Notes under the pieces: generated by a model
The model's input: only the letters and a program-made list of their open reading frames with translations
Told to the model about the DNA's origin: nothing
Database searches by the model: none
Program-made: the position numbers and the translations under genes
DNA from: Comamonadaceae bacterium UBA2334
GTDB lineage: Bacteria; Pseudomonadota; Gammaproteobacteria; Burkholderiales; Burkholderiaceae_C
DNA: 39,770 nucleotides
NCBI GenBank assembly: GCA_002344885.1
Contig: DDUQ01000111.1
Location: forward strand, 664 to 40,433
Reading direction: 5' to 3'
Shown: positions 24,278 through 33,642 of the stretch, piece by piece
How positions within the stretch are numbered: the stretch's first letter is position 1
Layout: each line of letters begins with the position of its first letter

Positions 24278-25060
24278 ATGTTGAAGAAGTCTGTCCTGCT
24301 GGGTGCCGTGGCCCTGGCCATGAGCTTTTCTGTTTCCGCCAAGGAGTGGAAGGAAATCCGCGTCGCCATCGACCCCACCTACAAACCGTTCACGTTCAAA
24401 ACGGCCGACGGCAAGCCCACTGGCTTCGACGTGGACATTGCCCAGGCCCTGTGCGATGAGCTGAAGGCCAAGTGCGTGTTCGTCGAGCAGGTGTGGGACA
24501 GCATGATCCCCGGCCTGACCGCCAAGAAGTACGACACCATCATTTCATCGATGTCCATCACCGAAGAGCGCAAGCGCCAGGTGGACTTCACCACCAAGTA
24601 CTACAACACACTGTCTCAGATCGTCGTCAAGAACGACATCAAGACCGATGGTTCTCCCGCCAGCCTGAAGGGCAAAAAAATCGGCGTGCTGAAGGGTTCC
24701 ACACAGGAAAAGTACGCCATGGGCGAGCTGAAGAAAGCTGGCGTGAACGTGGTGAATTACGAAGCGCAGGATCAGGTTTACCTCGACATCAAGTCAGGCC
24801 GCCTCGATGGCACTGTGGCCGACATCATGGAAGTCAAGGGTGGCTTCCTGGACACGCCAGACGGCAAAGGCTTCGGCTTCGTGGGCCAACCCCTGAAGTT
24901 CCCGAAATACTTCGGTGAAGGTGCCGGTGCCGCCGTGCGCAAGTCCGACAAGGAACTGAAAGAAGCCATGAACAAGGGCATTGCGACCATCCGCAGCAAC
25001 GGCAAGTGGAAGCAGATCAGCGACAAGTACTTCCCCGGTACCGACATCTGGGGTGACTGA
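24278..25060 (+). CDS. lysine/arginine/ornithine-type ABC transporter periplasmic binding protein
   Basis: This 260-residue protein has a short signal peptide (MLKKSVLLGAVALAMSFS, cleavage near VSAKE) and the SBP family 3 fold. IDPTYKPFTFKTADGKPTGF and DVDIAQALCDEL open the mature chain, and WDSMIPGLTAKKYDTIISSM with SITEERKRQVDFT matches LAO/HisJ ligand-site segments (Arg of EERK-R and Asp of VDF). The ATG at 24278 follows GGAG at eight bases; an upstream in-frame ATG at 24263 overlaps that site and is less likely. Neighbours (two permeases, an ATPase, arginase, OCD) suggest arginine or ornithine as ligand. Ligand is inferred from family and context. Confidence 0.9.
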   Translation: MLKKSVLLGAVALAMSFSVSAKEWKEIRVAIDPTYKPFTFKTADGKPTGFDVDIAQALCDELKAKCVFVEQVWDSMIPGLTAKKYDTIISSMSITEERKRQVDFTTKYYNTLSQIVVKNDIKTDGSPASLKGKKIGVLKGSTQEKYAMGELKKAGVNVVNYEAQDQVYLDIKSGRLDGTVADIMEVKGGFLDTPDGKGFGFVGQPLKFPKYFGEGAGAAVRKSDKELKEAMNKGIATIRSNGKWKQISDKYFPGTDIWGD

Positions 25061-25112
25061 TTCCGTCCCTGTGCGCTCCCACCCTTGACAACCTGCCGCG
25101 ACCACCGACTGC

Positions 25113-25814
25113 ATGACACCCTATTTGCTGAGCATTCTTGAAGGCGCCGTTCTGGTGCTGGAAGTGGCACTGGGTTCGGTGCTGGTGGCAGTGCTGTTGG
25201 GACTGGTGGGGGCGGCGGCCAAACTGTCGGCCAGCAAGCCGGCGGCCTGGCTCGCCACCGTGTATTCCACACTCATCCGCGGCATCCCCGACCTGGTGCT
25301 GATGCTGCTCATTTTTTACGGCGGCCAGATCGGGCTGAACAAAACGCTGGAAGCCCTGGGGTCGGACGCCTTCATTGAAATCGACCCCTTCCTGGTTGGC
25401 GTGCTGACCATCGGCTTCATCTACGGTGCCTACATGACCGAGACGTTTCGCGGTGCGATCCTGGCCATTCCGGTCGGCCAGATGGAAGCCGGACGGGCAT
25501 TCGGCATGAGTGGCCTGCAGGTCTTCGTGCGCATCACGCTCCCCCAAATGGTGCGCCTGGCGCTGCCCGGATTCACCAACAACTGGCTGGTGCTGATGAA
25601 GGCCACCGCACTCGTTTCCCTGCTCGGGCTGCAGGACATGACCTACCTGGCCAAGCAAGCCGGTGCGGCTGCGCGCGGCGACATTGCCAACGCACCCTTG
25701 CTGTTCCTGGCGTTTGCAGCGCTGCTGTACCTCGTGTTCACCAGCGTCTCGCTGGTGCTGCTGCGCATGCTGGAGCGGCGCTACTCCATGGGCGTGAAGC
25801 GGGGAGCGCTGTAA
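25113..25814 (+). CDS. polar amino acid ABC transporter permease (HisQ/ArtQ type)
   Basis: This 233-residue inner membrane protein has about five hydrophobic helices and the polar amino acid permease loop MEAGRAFGMSGLQVFVRITL (about residues 126-145), the EAA-type contact with the ATPase. The opening LLSILEGAVLVLEVALGSVL and LIRGIPDLVLMLLIFYGG are typical of HisQ/ArtQ. It pairs with the permease gene that begins three bases after its stop and with the ATPase at 27796. Function: half of the pore for basic amino acid import. No strong ribosome site precedes the ATG. Confidence 0.9.
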   Translation: MTPYLLSILEGAVLVLEVALGSVLVAVLLGLVGAAAKLSASKPAAWLATVYSTLIRGIPDLVLMLLIFYGGQIGLNKTLEALGSDAFIEIDPFLVGVLTIGFIYGAYMTETFRGAILAIPVGQMEAGRAFGMSGLQVFVRITLPQMVRLALPGFTNNWLVLMKATALVSLLGLQDMTYLAKQAGAAARGDIANAPLLFLAFAALLYLVFTSVSLVLLRMLERRYSMGVKRGAL

Positions 25815-25817
25815 GCC

Positions 25818-26531
25818 ATGGAATTCGACGTCATTTTTCGCCCCGAGAACCTGCAACTGTTCTGGGAAGGCACCGTCAACGCGCTGGTGCTGCTGGTGTC
25901 CTCGCTCATCGTCGGTGGTTTGTTGTCGTTGCCACTCGCCATCGCACGGGTGTCAGCCAACCGGTGGATCGGCGGACCGGTCTGGCTGTTCACCTATGTA
26001 CTGCGGGGCACGCCGCTGCTGATCCAGGTCTACCTCATCTATTTCGGGTTGGCCCAGATGGACTTCATCCAGGACCGCTGGGACGACCAGTGGCCATGGA
26101 CCTGGTTCAAGGAACCCTTCTTCTGCGCCATGCTGGCGTTCGCGCTGAACACCTGCGCCTACACCGTGGAACTGCTGGCCGGGGCCATCCGAGACACCGG
26201 CCATGGCGAGGTGGAAGCCGCGCAGGCCATGGGGATGTCGCGCTGGACCACGATGCGCCGCATCATGCTGCCCTCTGCCCTGCGGCGCAGCCTGCCCGGT
26301 TACAGCAACGAAGTGATCATGATGCTGCACAGCACGTCGCTGGCCAGTGCCGTGCCGGCGCTGCTGGACATCACGGGCGCGGCGCGCAGCATTTACTCTG
26401 ACTTTTACCTGCCGTTTGAGGCCTTCATCACCGCCGGCGTGATCTATGCCACGCTGACGCTGGCACTGGTGGGCCTGTTCAAGCTGGCAGAGCGGCGCTG
26501 GCTGGCTCACCTGGCCCCACGCAAGGCTTGA
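25818..26531 (+). CDS. polar amino acid ABC transporter permease (HisM/ArtM type)
   Basis: This 237-residue membrane protein complements the previous permease. Hallmarks are GTVNALVLLVSSLIVGGLLS, YVLRGTPLLIQVYLIYFGLA and the EAA-type loop VEAAQAMGMSRWTTMRRIML (about residues 134-153). GTPLLIQ is typical of HisM. It begins three bases after the upstream permease stop, with GGGGAG upstream. Its stop codon TGA (26529-26531) falls at the edge of an AT-rich dispersed-repeat-like segment (26532-26589), so the extreme C-terminus may differ from relatives. It completes the importer pore with the HisQ-type partner. Confidence 0.9.
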   Translation: MEFDVIFRPENLQLFWEGTVNALVLLVSSLIVGGLLSLPLAIARVSANRWIGGPVWLFTYVLRGTPLLIQVYLIYFGLAQMDFIQDRWDDQWPWTWFKEPFFCAMLAFALNTCAYTVELLAGAIRDTGHGEVEAAQAMGMSRWTTMRRIMLPSALRRSLPGYSNEVIMMLHSTSLASAVPALLDITGAARSIYSDFYLPFEAFITAGVIYATLTLALVGLFKLAERRWLAHLAPRKA

Positions 26532-26589
26532 TGATTGATTTTTTTGACGCCTATCGCTTTACCAGCATGGGTTGACAGCTATCTTTTAT
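26532..26589 (+). repeat. short AT-rich repeat between the permease and deacylase genes
   Basis: The segment contains CATGGGTTGACAGCTATCTT, which matches CATAGGGTTGCAGCTATTAT of the copy at 29654-29712, followed by TTTTATATGC. It fills almost the whole gap between the two genes, ending right at the ATG at 26590, so the normal ribosome site of the deacylase gene is replaced or displaced. Confidence 0.6.
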
Positions 26590-27741
26590 ATGCAAACGGT
26601 TGAACACCCACTGGTCTCACAGAGCATCGGCACCCGGCGCACCCTTACCCGCCTGCACTTTGGCACTGCCGGTGCAAGGCCGAAGGTGATGGTCCAGGCC
26701 AGCCTGCATGCCGACGAGTTGCCCGGCATGTTGGTGGCGCACCACCTGCGCCAGATGCTGACCGAAGCCGAGGCGGCCGGCCGTCTGCAGGGTGAGGTGG
26801 TGCTGGTGCCCATTGCCAACCCCATCGGGCTGAACCAGACGGTGCTGCACAGCCAGCTTGGGCGCTTCGAGCTGGCCAGCGGCGAAAACTTCAATCGCCT
26901 GTACCCGGACTTTGCCGACTGGCTGACCGAACCCGACCAGCACATTGCCCCCCTGCTGGGCCCCGATGCAGCCACCAACGTGGCCACCATCCGCCAGGCC
27001 ATGCACGCTGCGCTGGACCGGCGGCCACCGGTCACCGAACTGGACAGCCTGCGCCACGCCCTGATGCACCTGGCCTGCGATGCCGACGTGGTGCTGGACC
27101 TGCATTGCGATTTTGAAGCCGCCGTCCATTTCTACACCGAACCCCCTTGCAGCGACACGCTGATGCCACTCGCCGCCCTGATGGGCGCCCGTGCCGTGCT
27201 GCTGGCCCACGGCTCGGGTGGGCGTTGCTTTGACGAAGCCCTGAGCGGCGTGTGGTGGCAGCTGCGCGACAAGCTCGCGCAGTCGCACGGCGACGCCTTT
27301 GTGCAGGCCCACCCGTTTCCTCAGGCGTGCGCCAGTGTCACCGTCGAGCTGCGCGGGCAGACCGACGTGCGGCACGACCTGGCCACGTCCGACGCACAGG
27401 CCATCATGGCCTACCTGGTGCACCTGGGTGTGCTGGCCGGCGCCGCACCCACGCTGCCCCCGCTGGCCTGTGCGCCCACGCCACTGGCGGGCACCGAGGT
27501 GCTGACCGCCCCCCATGCCGGTGTGTTGACCTTCCTGCGGGAGCCGGGCGATGACATTGCCGCAGGCGACGTGGTGGCCGAGGTGATCGACCCGGTCACG
27601 GGCCAGACCACCCCCATCCGCGCCACCGTGAACGGCGTGCTGTATGCGCGGCACATTGTGCGCTGGGCCACCACCGGGCTGGACATTGGCAAGGTGTCCG
27701 GCCAAACACCGATGCGCAGCGGCAACCTGCTGAGTGCCTGA
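26590..27741 (+). CDS. AspA/AstE-family deacylase (succinylglutamate desuccinylase / aspartoacylase type)
   Basis: This 383-residue protein belongs to the zinc-dependent M14-like AspA/AstE family that removes acyl groups from amino acids. VQASLHADELPGMLVAHHL (about 31-49) supplies H-x-x-E and DVVLDLHCDFEAAVHFYTEP (about 164-183) supplies the third ligand His. The C-terminal region (about 300-370: HAGVLTFLREPGDDIAAGDV, then a DPVTGQ segment) is the beta-barrel domain seen in this family. The ATG at 26590 lacks a ribosome site because a repeat lies immediately upstream; a TTG at 26572 inside that repeat is less likely. It sits inside the importer operon, so its substrate is probably an imported N-acylated amino acid. 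DoeB/EutE of ectoine use is a relative in family and context. Confidence 0.82.
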   Translation: MQTVEHPLVSQSIGTRRTLTRLHFGTAGARPKVMVQASLHADELPGMLVAHHLRQMLTEAEAAGRLQGEVVLVPIANPIGLNQTVLHSQLGRFELASGENFNRLYPDFADWLTEPDQHIAPLLGPDAATNVATIRQAMHAALDRRPPVTELDSLRHALMHLACDADVVLDLHCDFEAAVHFYTEPPCSDTLMPLAALMGARAVLLAHGSGGRCFDEALSGVWWQLRDKLAQSHGDAFVQAHPFPQACASVTVELRGQTDVRHDLATSDAQAIMAYLVHLGVLAGAAPTLPPLACAPTPLAGTEVLTAPHAGVLTFLREPGDDIAAGDVVAEVIDPVTGQTTPIRATVNGVLYARHIVRWATTGLDIGKVSGQTPMRSGNLLSA

Positions 27742-27795
27742 CGGGCGTGTTGCCGTCAGACCATCCGATCCCTTTTATCCAGGCGTCCAGACCAC

Positions 27796-28578
27796 ATGAG
27801 CGACAAACTCAACGTCACCGACATCCACAAACGCTACGGGCAGCACGAAGTGCTCAAGGGCGTCTCGCTGACCGCGCATGCGGGCGACTGTGTCAGCATC
27901 ATCGGCTCCAGCGGGTCGGGCAAGAGCACCTTCCTGCGCTGCATCAACATGCTGGAACGCCCCAACACGGGCACCATCCGTGTGGCTGGCCAGGAACTGC
28001 AGCTCACGCTGGCCAAGGACGGCATGCTCAAGGCCGTGAACGACAAGCAGTTGCAGGCCATGCGCTGCAAGCTGGCCATGGTGTTCCAGCACTTCAACCT
28101 GTGGAACCACCTGACCGTGCTGGAAAACATCATGGAGGCACCGGTGCACGTGCTGGGCATCTCCCGCGCCGAGGCCGAAGCCCGCGCCCACAAGTACCTG
28201 GCCAAGGTCGGGCTGGCGGGAGACGGCAAAACCAAGGTGGAAGGGCATTACCCGTCCCACCTGTCGGGTGGCATGCAGCAGCGCGTGGCCATTGCCCGCG
28301 CCCTGGCCATGGAGCCCGAGGTGATGCTGTTCGACGAACCCACTTCGGCACTGGACCCCGAACTGGTGGGCGAAGTGCTGCGCGTGATGCGGGCGCTGGC
28401 CGAAGAAGGCCGCACCATGGTGGTGGTGACCCATGAAATGGGTTTTGCCCGTGAGGTGTCCAACCACGTGATGTTCCTGCACAAGGGTGTGGTGGAAGAA
28501 GCGGGCAACCCACGCGAGGTGCTGGCCAACCCCACCAGTGAACGCTTGCGCCAGTTCCTGTCGGGCAACCTCAAATGA
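27796..28578 (+). CDS. polar amino acid ABC transporter ATP-binding protein (HisP/ArtP type)
   Basis: This 260-residue ATPase has Walker A GSSGSGKST (about 37-45), the Q-loop MVFQHFNLWNHLTVLEN, signature LSGGMQQRVAIARALAM and Walker B LFDEPTSALDPELVGEVL. NLWNHLTVLENIMEAP and VLGISRAEAEARA are typical of the HisP/ArtP/GlnQ group. It powers the HisQ/HisM-type permeases of the same cluster, with the binding protein at 24278. Its TGA overlaps the ATG of the next gene (ATGA at 28575-28578), so translation of the PLP enzyme is coupled. The deacylase gene between permeases and ATPase is an unusual intrusion. Confidence 0.92.
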   Translation: MSDKLNVTDIHKRYGQHEVLKGVSLTAHAGDCVSIIGSSGSGKSTFLRCINMLERPNTGTIRVAGQELQLTLAKDGMLKAVNDKQLQAMRCKLAMVFQHFNLWNHLTVLENIMEAPVHVLGISRAEAEARAHKYLAKVGLAGDGKTKVEGHYPSHLSGGMQQRVAIARALAMEPEVMLFDEPTSALDPELVGEVLRVMRALAEEGRTMVVVTHEMGFAREVSNHVMFLHKGVVEEAGNPREVLANPTSERLRQFLSGNLK

Positions 28579-29663
28579 GCACAACCGCCGACACGCACTG
28601 CAACGGCTGGGTGAGCCAGGCCATTGAACGCATTCAGGCCGACTACCAGCGCAGTGCTGACACCCACCTCATTGCCCTGCCGCTGGCTCCCTTTACGCAG
28701 GCCGGCATCGACCTGTACTTCAAGGATGAGTCCACCCACCCCACTGGCAGCCTGAAGCACCGGCTGGCGCGCTCGCTGTTCCTGTATGCCCTGTGCAATG
28801 GCTGGATCCAGTCAGGCACCACGGTGGTCGAGGCCAGCAGTGGCAGCACCGCCGTCAGTGAGGCCTACTTCGCCCGGCTGCTGGGGCTGCCCTTTGTGGC
28901 GGTGATGCCGCGCAGCACCTCGGCCGAGAAGGTGGACCTCATCCGTTTCTACGGCGGCACCTGTCACTTCGTGGACCACGCTGCACAGGTGTACGACGCG
29001 GCCCGGCAGGTGACGGCCGACACAGGCGGCCACTACATGGACCAGTTCACCTACGCCGAGCGGGCAACCGACTGGCGGGGCAACAACAACATTGCACAAA
29101 GCATGTTTGCGCAGATGTCGCTGGAGCGCTGCCCAGTTCCCCGCTGGGTCGTGGTCGGTGCAGGCACGGGTGGCACCAGTGCCACGATCGGACGTTTCAT
29201 CCGCTACCAGTGCCTGAACACCCAACTGTGTGTGGCCGAGCCCGAAGGCTCGGTGTTCACCGCCTACCACCGCAGCGGCGACGCCAGCCTGTGTGCCAGC
29301 GGATCGCGCATCGAGGGCATTGGCCGCCCTCGGGTGGAGGCCAGTTTCATCCGCACACTGGTGGACCGCATGATCGACATACCGGATGTCGACTCGATTG
29401 CCGCCATGCACGCCCTGGGCCACTTGCTCGGCCGCAAGCTGGGCCCGAGCACAGGCACCAATTTTGCAGCCATGCTGATTCTGGCTGACGAGATGCGGCA
29501 GCGTGGCGAACAGGGTTCGGTGCTGTCCCTCATCTGCGACGCCGGCGAACGCTACCCCCGCAGCTACCACGATGCCGACTGGGTGGCCCGCACCTTCGGC
29601 AACCGGCCTGTGACCAACCCGGTGCTGGCAGAAGTTCAAGCAAAAACCGCCTCCAGCGCTTGA
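28575..29663 (+). CDS. PLP-dependent enzyme of the cysteine synthase/fold type II family
   Basis: This 362-residue enzyme has fold type II PLP features: Lys61 in HPTGSLKHRLA as the likely Schiff-base lysine, VVEASSGSTAVSEAYFARLL for the substrate loop and GAGTGGTSATIGRFIRY for the phosphate-binding loop. It resembles the cysteine synthase-like group that includes L-cysteine desulfhydrases (Cds1-like), rather than CysK proper. Reaction is uncertain: beta-elimination or replacement on a Ser/Cys-like amino acid, or a diamino acid lyase, are possible. It overlaps the ABC ATPase by four bases and ends the cluster. Its last two sense codons and the TGA lie in a copy of the dispersed repeat (29654-29712). 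Confidence 0.82.
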   Translation: MSTTADTHCNGWVSQAIERIQADYQRSADTHLIALPLAPFTQAGIDLYFKDESTHPTGSLKHRLARSLFLYALCNGWIQSGTTVVEASSGSTAVSEAYFARLLGLPFVAVMPRSTSAEKVDLIRFYGGTCHFVDHAAQVYDAARQVTADTGGHYMDQFTYAERATDWRGNNNIAQSMFAQMSLERCPVPRWVVVGAGTGGTSATIGRFIRYQCLNTQLCVAEPEGSVFTAYHRSGDASLCASGSRIEGIGRPRVEASFIRTLVDRMIDIPDVDSIAAMHALGHLLGRKLGPSTGTNFAAMLILADEMRQRGEQGSVLSLICDAGERYPRSYHDADWVARTFGNRPVTNPVLAEVQAKTASSA

Positions 29664-29712
29664 TTGACATAGGGTTGCAGCTATTATTTTATTTTCATAG
29701 CATTCAAACCAT
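29654..29712 (+). repeat. short AT-rich repeat at the end of the PLP enzyme gene (reference copy)
   Basis: The segment begins CAGCGCTTGATTGACATAGG, then GTTGCAGCTATTATTTTATT and ends CATAGCATTC. Related copies are seen at 2788-2834 (reverse), 11145-11200 (reverse) and 26532-26589, with weaker ones at 6604-6638 and 8226-8270. It supplies the TGA of the PLP enzyme gene (29661-29663). Confidence 0.65.
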
Positions 29713-29819
29713 CAGCAGCAAGCGTTACGGGCTAATTTGACCGCGGGTGCCCAGTGCATACGGGGCATGCATGTGCCCAGCACGACGCCCTGCCCGGCTG
29801 CATGGGGCACACTTGGGGC

Positions 29820-31616
29820 ATGACATCGCCCCCATCCACCCGCGCCCACCCGCCATCCGGCACCAGCCATCCCCGTTCCCTGAGCGGCCTGTGGCCGTTC
29901 CTCCGTCCTTACCGCTGGCAGGTGGCGCTGGCGGGGCTGTTTCTGCTGCTGGCGGCTGCGGCCACACTGGCGTTCCCCGTTGCGCTGCGCCTGCTGATCG
30001 ACGGGGGGTTGCTGCCGGACGACCGCAGCGGCCAGGTCATGGCGCTGCGGCACCATTTCGGGCTGCTGTTCGGGGTGGCCGTCGCATTGGGGGTGTTTTC
30101 GGCGGCCCGTTTTTATGTGGTGAGCTGGCTGGGCGAACGGGTGACAACAGACGTGCGCAAAGCGGTCTACGGCCATGTGTTGCACATGAGCCCCCAATTT
30201 TTCGAAACGACACAAACGGGTGAGGTGCTGTCGCGCCTCACGGCGGACACCACACTGGTCCAGACCGTCGTGGGTTCATCCCTGTCGATGGGCCTGCGCA
30301 ACGCCGTGATGGGCCTGGGTGCCCTGGGCATGCTGGTGTGGAGCCATCCGTATGTGATGCTGCAGGTACTGGGTGTGGTGGGGGGTGTCGTGTTGCCCGC
30401 CATGTGGTTCGGTCGCCGGGTTCGGGGCCTTTCGCGCGACAGCCAGGACCGCGTGGCCGATGCCAGTGCCATCGCGGCGGAGGTGCTCAACGCCATTCCC
30501 ACCGTGCAAAGCCATTGCGCGGAAGAACGCGAAAGCAAACGCTTCGAACGCGCCGGGGAACAAGCGTTTCAAACCGCCGTCCGCCGCAGCCGGGCACGGG
30601 CTGGTCTGGTGGCGTTCATCATCATCGCCAATGCGGCCCTCATCCTGCTCGGCCTATACCAGGGCACACAGGCGGTGCTGGCGGGCAAGATCAGTGCAGG
30701 CCAGTTGGGGCAGGCTGCGCTGTACGTGGCCATTTTTGCTGGCGCAGTGGCGGTGCTCGGCGAGGCGTACGGCGACCTGTTGCGTGCAGCAGGTGCCAGC
30801 GAACGGCTGATGGAGCTGCTGGCCTCGCGTTCGCCGGTGCAGTCTCCGGCGCAGCCACAGTCTGCCCCGCTGCCCGAACAGGGCGGCACCATCCGCTTTG
30901 AAGACGTTGCCTTCACCTACCCCTCACGCCCCGGTCAGCCTGCGCTGGCTGCATTCAGCCTGACGGTGCCGCCCGGCAAAACGGTCGCACTGGTGGGTGC
31001 CAGCGGTGCGGGCAAAACCACGGTGTTCGGCTTGCTGCTTCGTTACTACAACACCGATCAGGGGCGCATTTTGGTCGACGGCGTGCCCATCGACCGCATG
31101 GCCTTGCAGGCCCTTCGCAGCAGGATGGGGCTGGTGCCGCAGGACCCGGTGATTTTTTCGGCCAACGCGCTGGAGAACATCCGCTATGGCAAGCCCGATG
31201 CCACCGACGAGGAGGTGTTTGCCGCCGCACGCGCTGCGTTTGCGGACGAGTTCATCGCCCGCCTGCCCGAAGGCTACCAGACCTTCCTGGGCGAACGTGG
31301 CGTGCGGCTGTCCGGTGGCCAACGGCAGCGCATTGCCATCGCACGTGCCATGCTGAAGAACCCCCCGCTGCTGTTGCTGGACGAAGCAACCAGCGCACTT
31401 GACGCCCAAAGCGAGCGGATGGTGCAAGCCGCGCTGGATGCCGCCATGCTGGGGCGCACCACCCTGGTCATTGCCCACCGGCTGGCGACCGTGCAGCGGG
31501 CCGATCTGATCGTGGTGCTGGACCACGGCTGCATCGTCGAGCAGGGCACACATGCCGATCTGGTGGCAGCGGGAGGGGTCTATGCCCGACTGGCCGCTTT
31601 GCAGTTCCAGGGCTGA
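29820..31616 (+). CDS. ABC exporter, transmembrane plus ATPase domain (MsbA/LmrA-like)
   Basis: This 598-residue half-transporter has an N-terminal membrane domain (about 30-330, six helices, with ETTQTGEVLSRLTADTTLVQ as the typical coupling segment) and a C-terminal ATPase (about 350-590). Walker A GASGAGKTT is near residue 393, signature LSGGQRQRIAIARAML near 500, and Walker B LLLLDEATSALDAQSERMV near 520. The GlyLys-rich RIEQGTH-like IVEQGTHADLVAAGG ends the domain. Such homodimeric exporters move lipids or drugs out of the cell. I prefer the ATG at 29820 to an earlier GTG at 29754, because the extra N-terminus is not conserved-looking. It precedes gdhA with a 125-base gap that holds a palindrome. 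Confidence 0.87.
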   Translation: MTSPPSTRAHPPSGTSHPRSLSGLWPFLRPYRWQVALAGLFLLLAAAATLAFPVALRLLIDGGLLPDDRSGQVMALRHHFGLLFGVAVALGVFSAARFYVVSWLGERVTTDVRKAVYGHVLHMSPQFFETTQTGEVLSRLTADTTLVQTVVGSSLSMGLRNAVMGLGALGMLVWSHPYVMLQVLGVVGGVVLPAMWFGRRVRGLSRDSQDRVADASAIAAEVLNAIPTVQSHCAEERESKRFERAGEQAFQTAVRRSRARAGLVAFIIIANAALILLGLYQGTQAVLAGKISAGQLGQAALYVAIFAGAVAVLGEAYGDLLRAAGASERLMELLASRSPVQSPAQPQSAPLPEQGGTIRFEDVAFTYPSRPGQPALAAFSLTVPPGKTVALVGASGAGKTTVFGLLLRYYNTDQGRILVDGVPIDRMALQALRSRMGLVPQDPVIFSANALENIRYGKPDATDEEVFAAARAAFADEFIARLPEGYQTFLGERGVRLSGGQRQRIAIARAMLKNPPLLLLDEATSALDAQSERMVQAALDAAMLGRTTLVIAHRLATVQRADLIVVLDHGCIVEQGTHADLVAAGGVYARLAALQFQG

Positions 31617-31640
31617 CGGGCTTTCACCTCAAATCCACAT

Positions 31641-31659
31641 CTATGCATTCGATGCATAG
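31641..31659. promoter_or_regulatory. perfect palindrome upstream of gdhA, with outer inverted repeat
   Basis: CTATGCAT (31641-31648), TCG and ATGCATAG (31652-31659) form a perfect 8-bp inverted repeat. An outer pair, TTTCAC (31622-31627) and GTGAAA (31666-31671), brackets it. No T tract follows, so it looks more like an operator for a dimeric regulator of gdhA than like a terminator of the exporter gene. The regulator is unknown. Confidence 0.5.
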
Positions 31660-31741
31660 TTGGGTGTGAAACTTGCCTTGGACTTACAGCTGACGGCTGC
31701 GTACAGTGCGCTCCTGTTTCAACCAGCAGGAGACCCCTCAC

Positions 31742-33064
<1,323 letters not shown>

Positions 33065-33108
33065 ACGAAAGGGGTGGCCTGGCCGTCATCTCGACAGTAA
33101 GGCACTCG

Positions 33109-33642
33109 CTACTGCAAAGGCCCGTTCAGTCCGGGCAAGTCGGGAATCGGCAGCACGTCGATCCCTTCTTCCAGCAGGGCCATGGCGTCAGCCGCCGTTG
33201 CCTTGCCACGAATGGCCTTGGCGGGTTGCTCGCCATAGTGCATGCGACGGGCCTGTTCGGTGAACTGGTCACCAACATCCTCTGTCTTCTGCACTACTTC
33301 CCGTATGGCGCGAAGGAAATGTGCCTGCCAGTCATGCCCGGCACCGGGTTCCAGTCGCCCGACTGGCAAGGCAGGCGACACGGAGCCACTCGCCGGCGGG
33401 TGGTCACCTTTCCGGTCCGACTCATCGGAGGTGCCCGCTTGCGACGCCGCCACAACCTCTGGCCGACGACTGGAGGCGCGCAGGTTCAGACGGGGCGCAC
33501 TCAGCTTCTTGGCAACATTTGCCGAGCGACAGATCGGGCACTGCAACATGCCGGAAGCGAGTTGGGACTGGAAGTCCGCCTCGCTGCCAAACCAGCCCTC
33601 GAAGGCGTGCGCCTGTTCACATTGCAGATCCAACACCTTCAT
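33109..33642 (-). CDS. DUF1178 family protein
   Basis: This 177-residue protein of unknown function matches DUF1178. The start MKVLDLQCEQAHAFEGWF is characteristic, followed by QLASGMLQCPICRSANVAKK with a CxxC that, with the upstream Cys8, suggests a zinc-binding knuckle. The middle (about 60-105) is low-complexity and variable. The ATG at 33642 overlaps the stop of the NUDIX gene as ATGA, so I take it over the longer frame reaching 33804. The pair NUDIX-DUF1178 downstream of nuoN is usual in Burkholderiales. It converges with gdhA across a 44-base gap that shows no obvious terminator. Confidence 0.88.
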   Translation of the reverse strand: MKVLDLQCEQAHAFEGWFGSEADFQSQLASGMLQCPICRSANVAKKLSAPRLNLRASSRRPEVVAASQAGTSDESDRKGDHPPASGSVSPALPVGRLEPGAGHDWQAHFLRAIREVVQKTEDVGDQFTEQARRMHYGEQPAKAIRGKATAADAMALLEEGIDVLPIPDLPGLNGPLQ

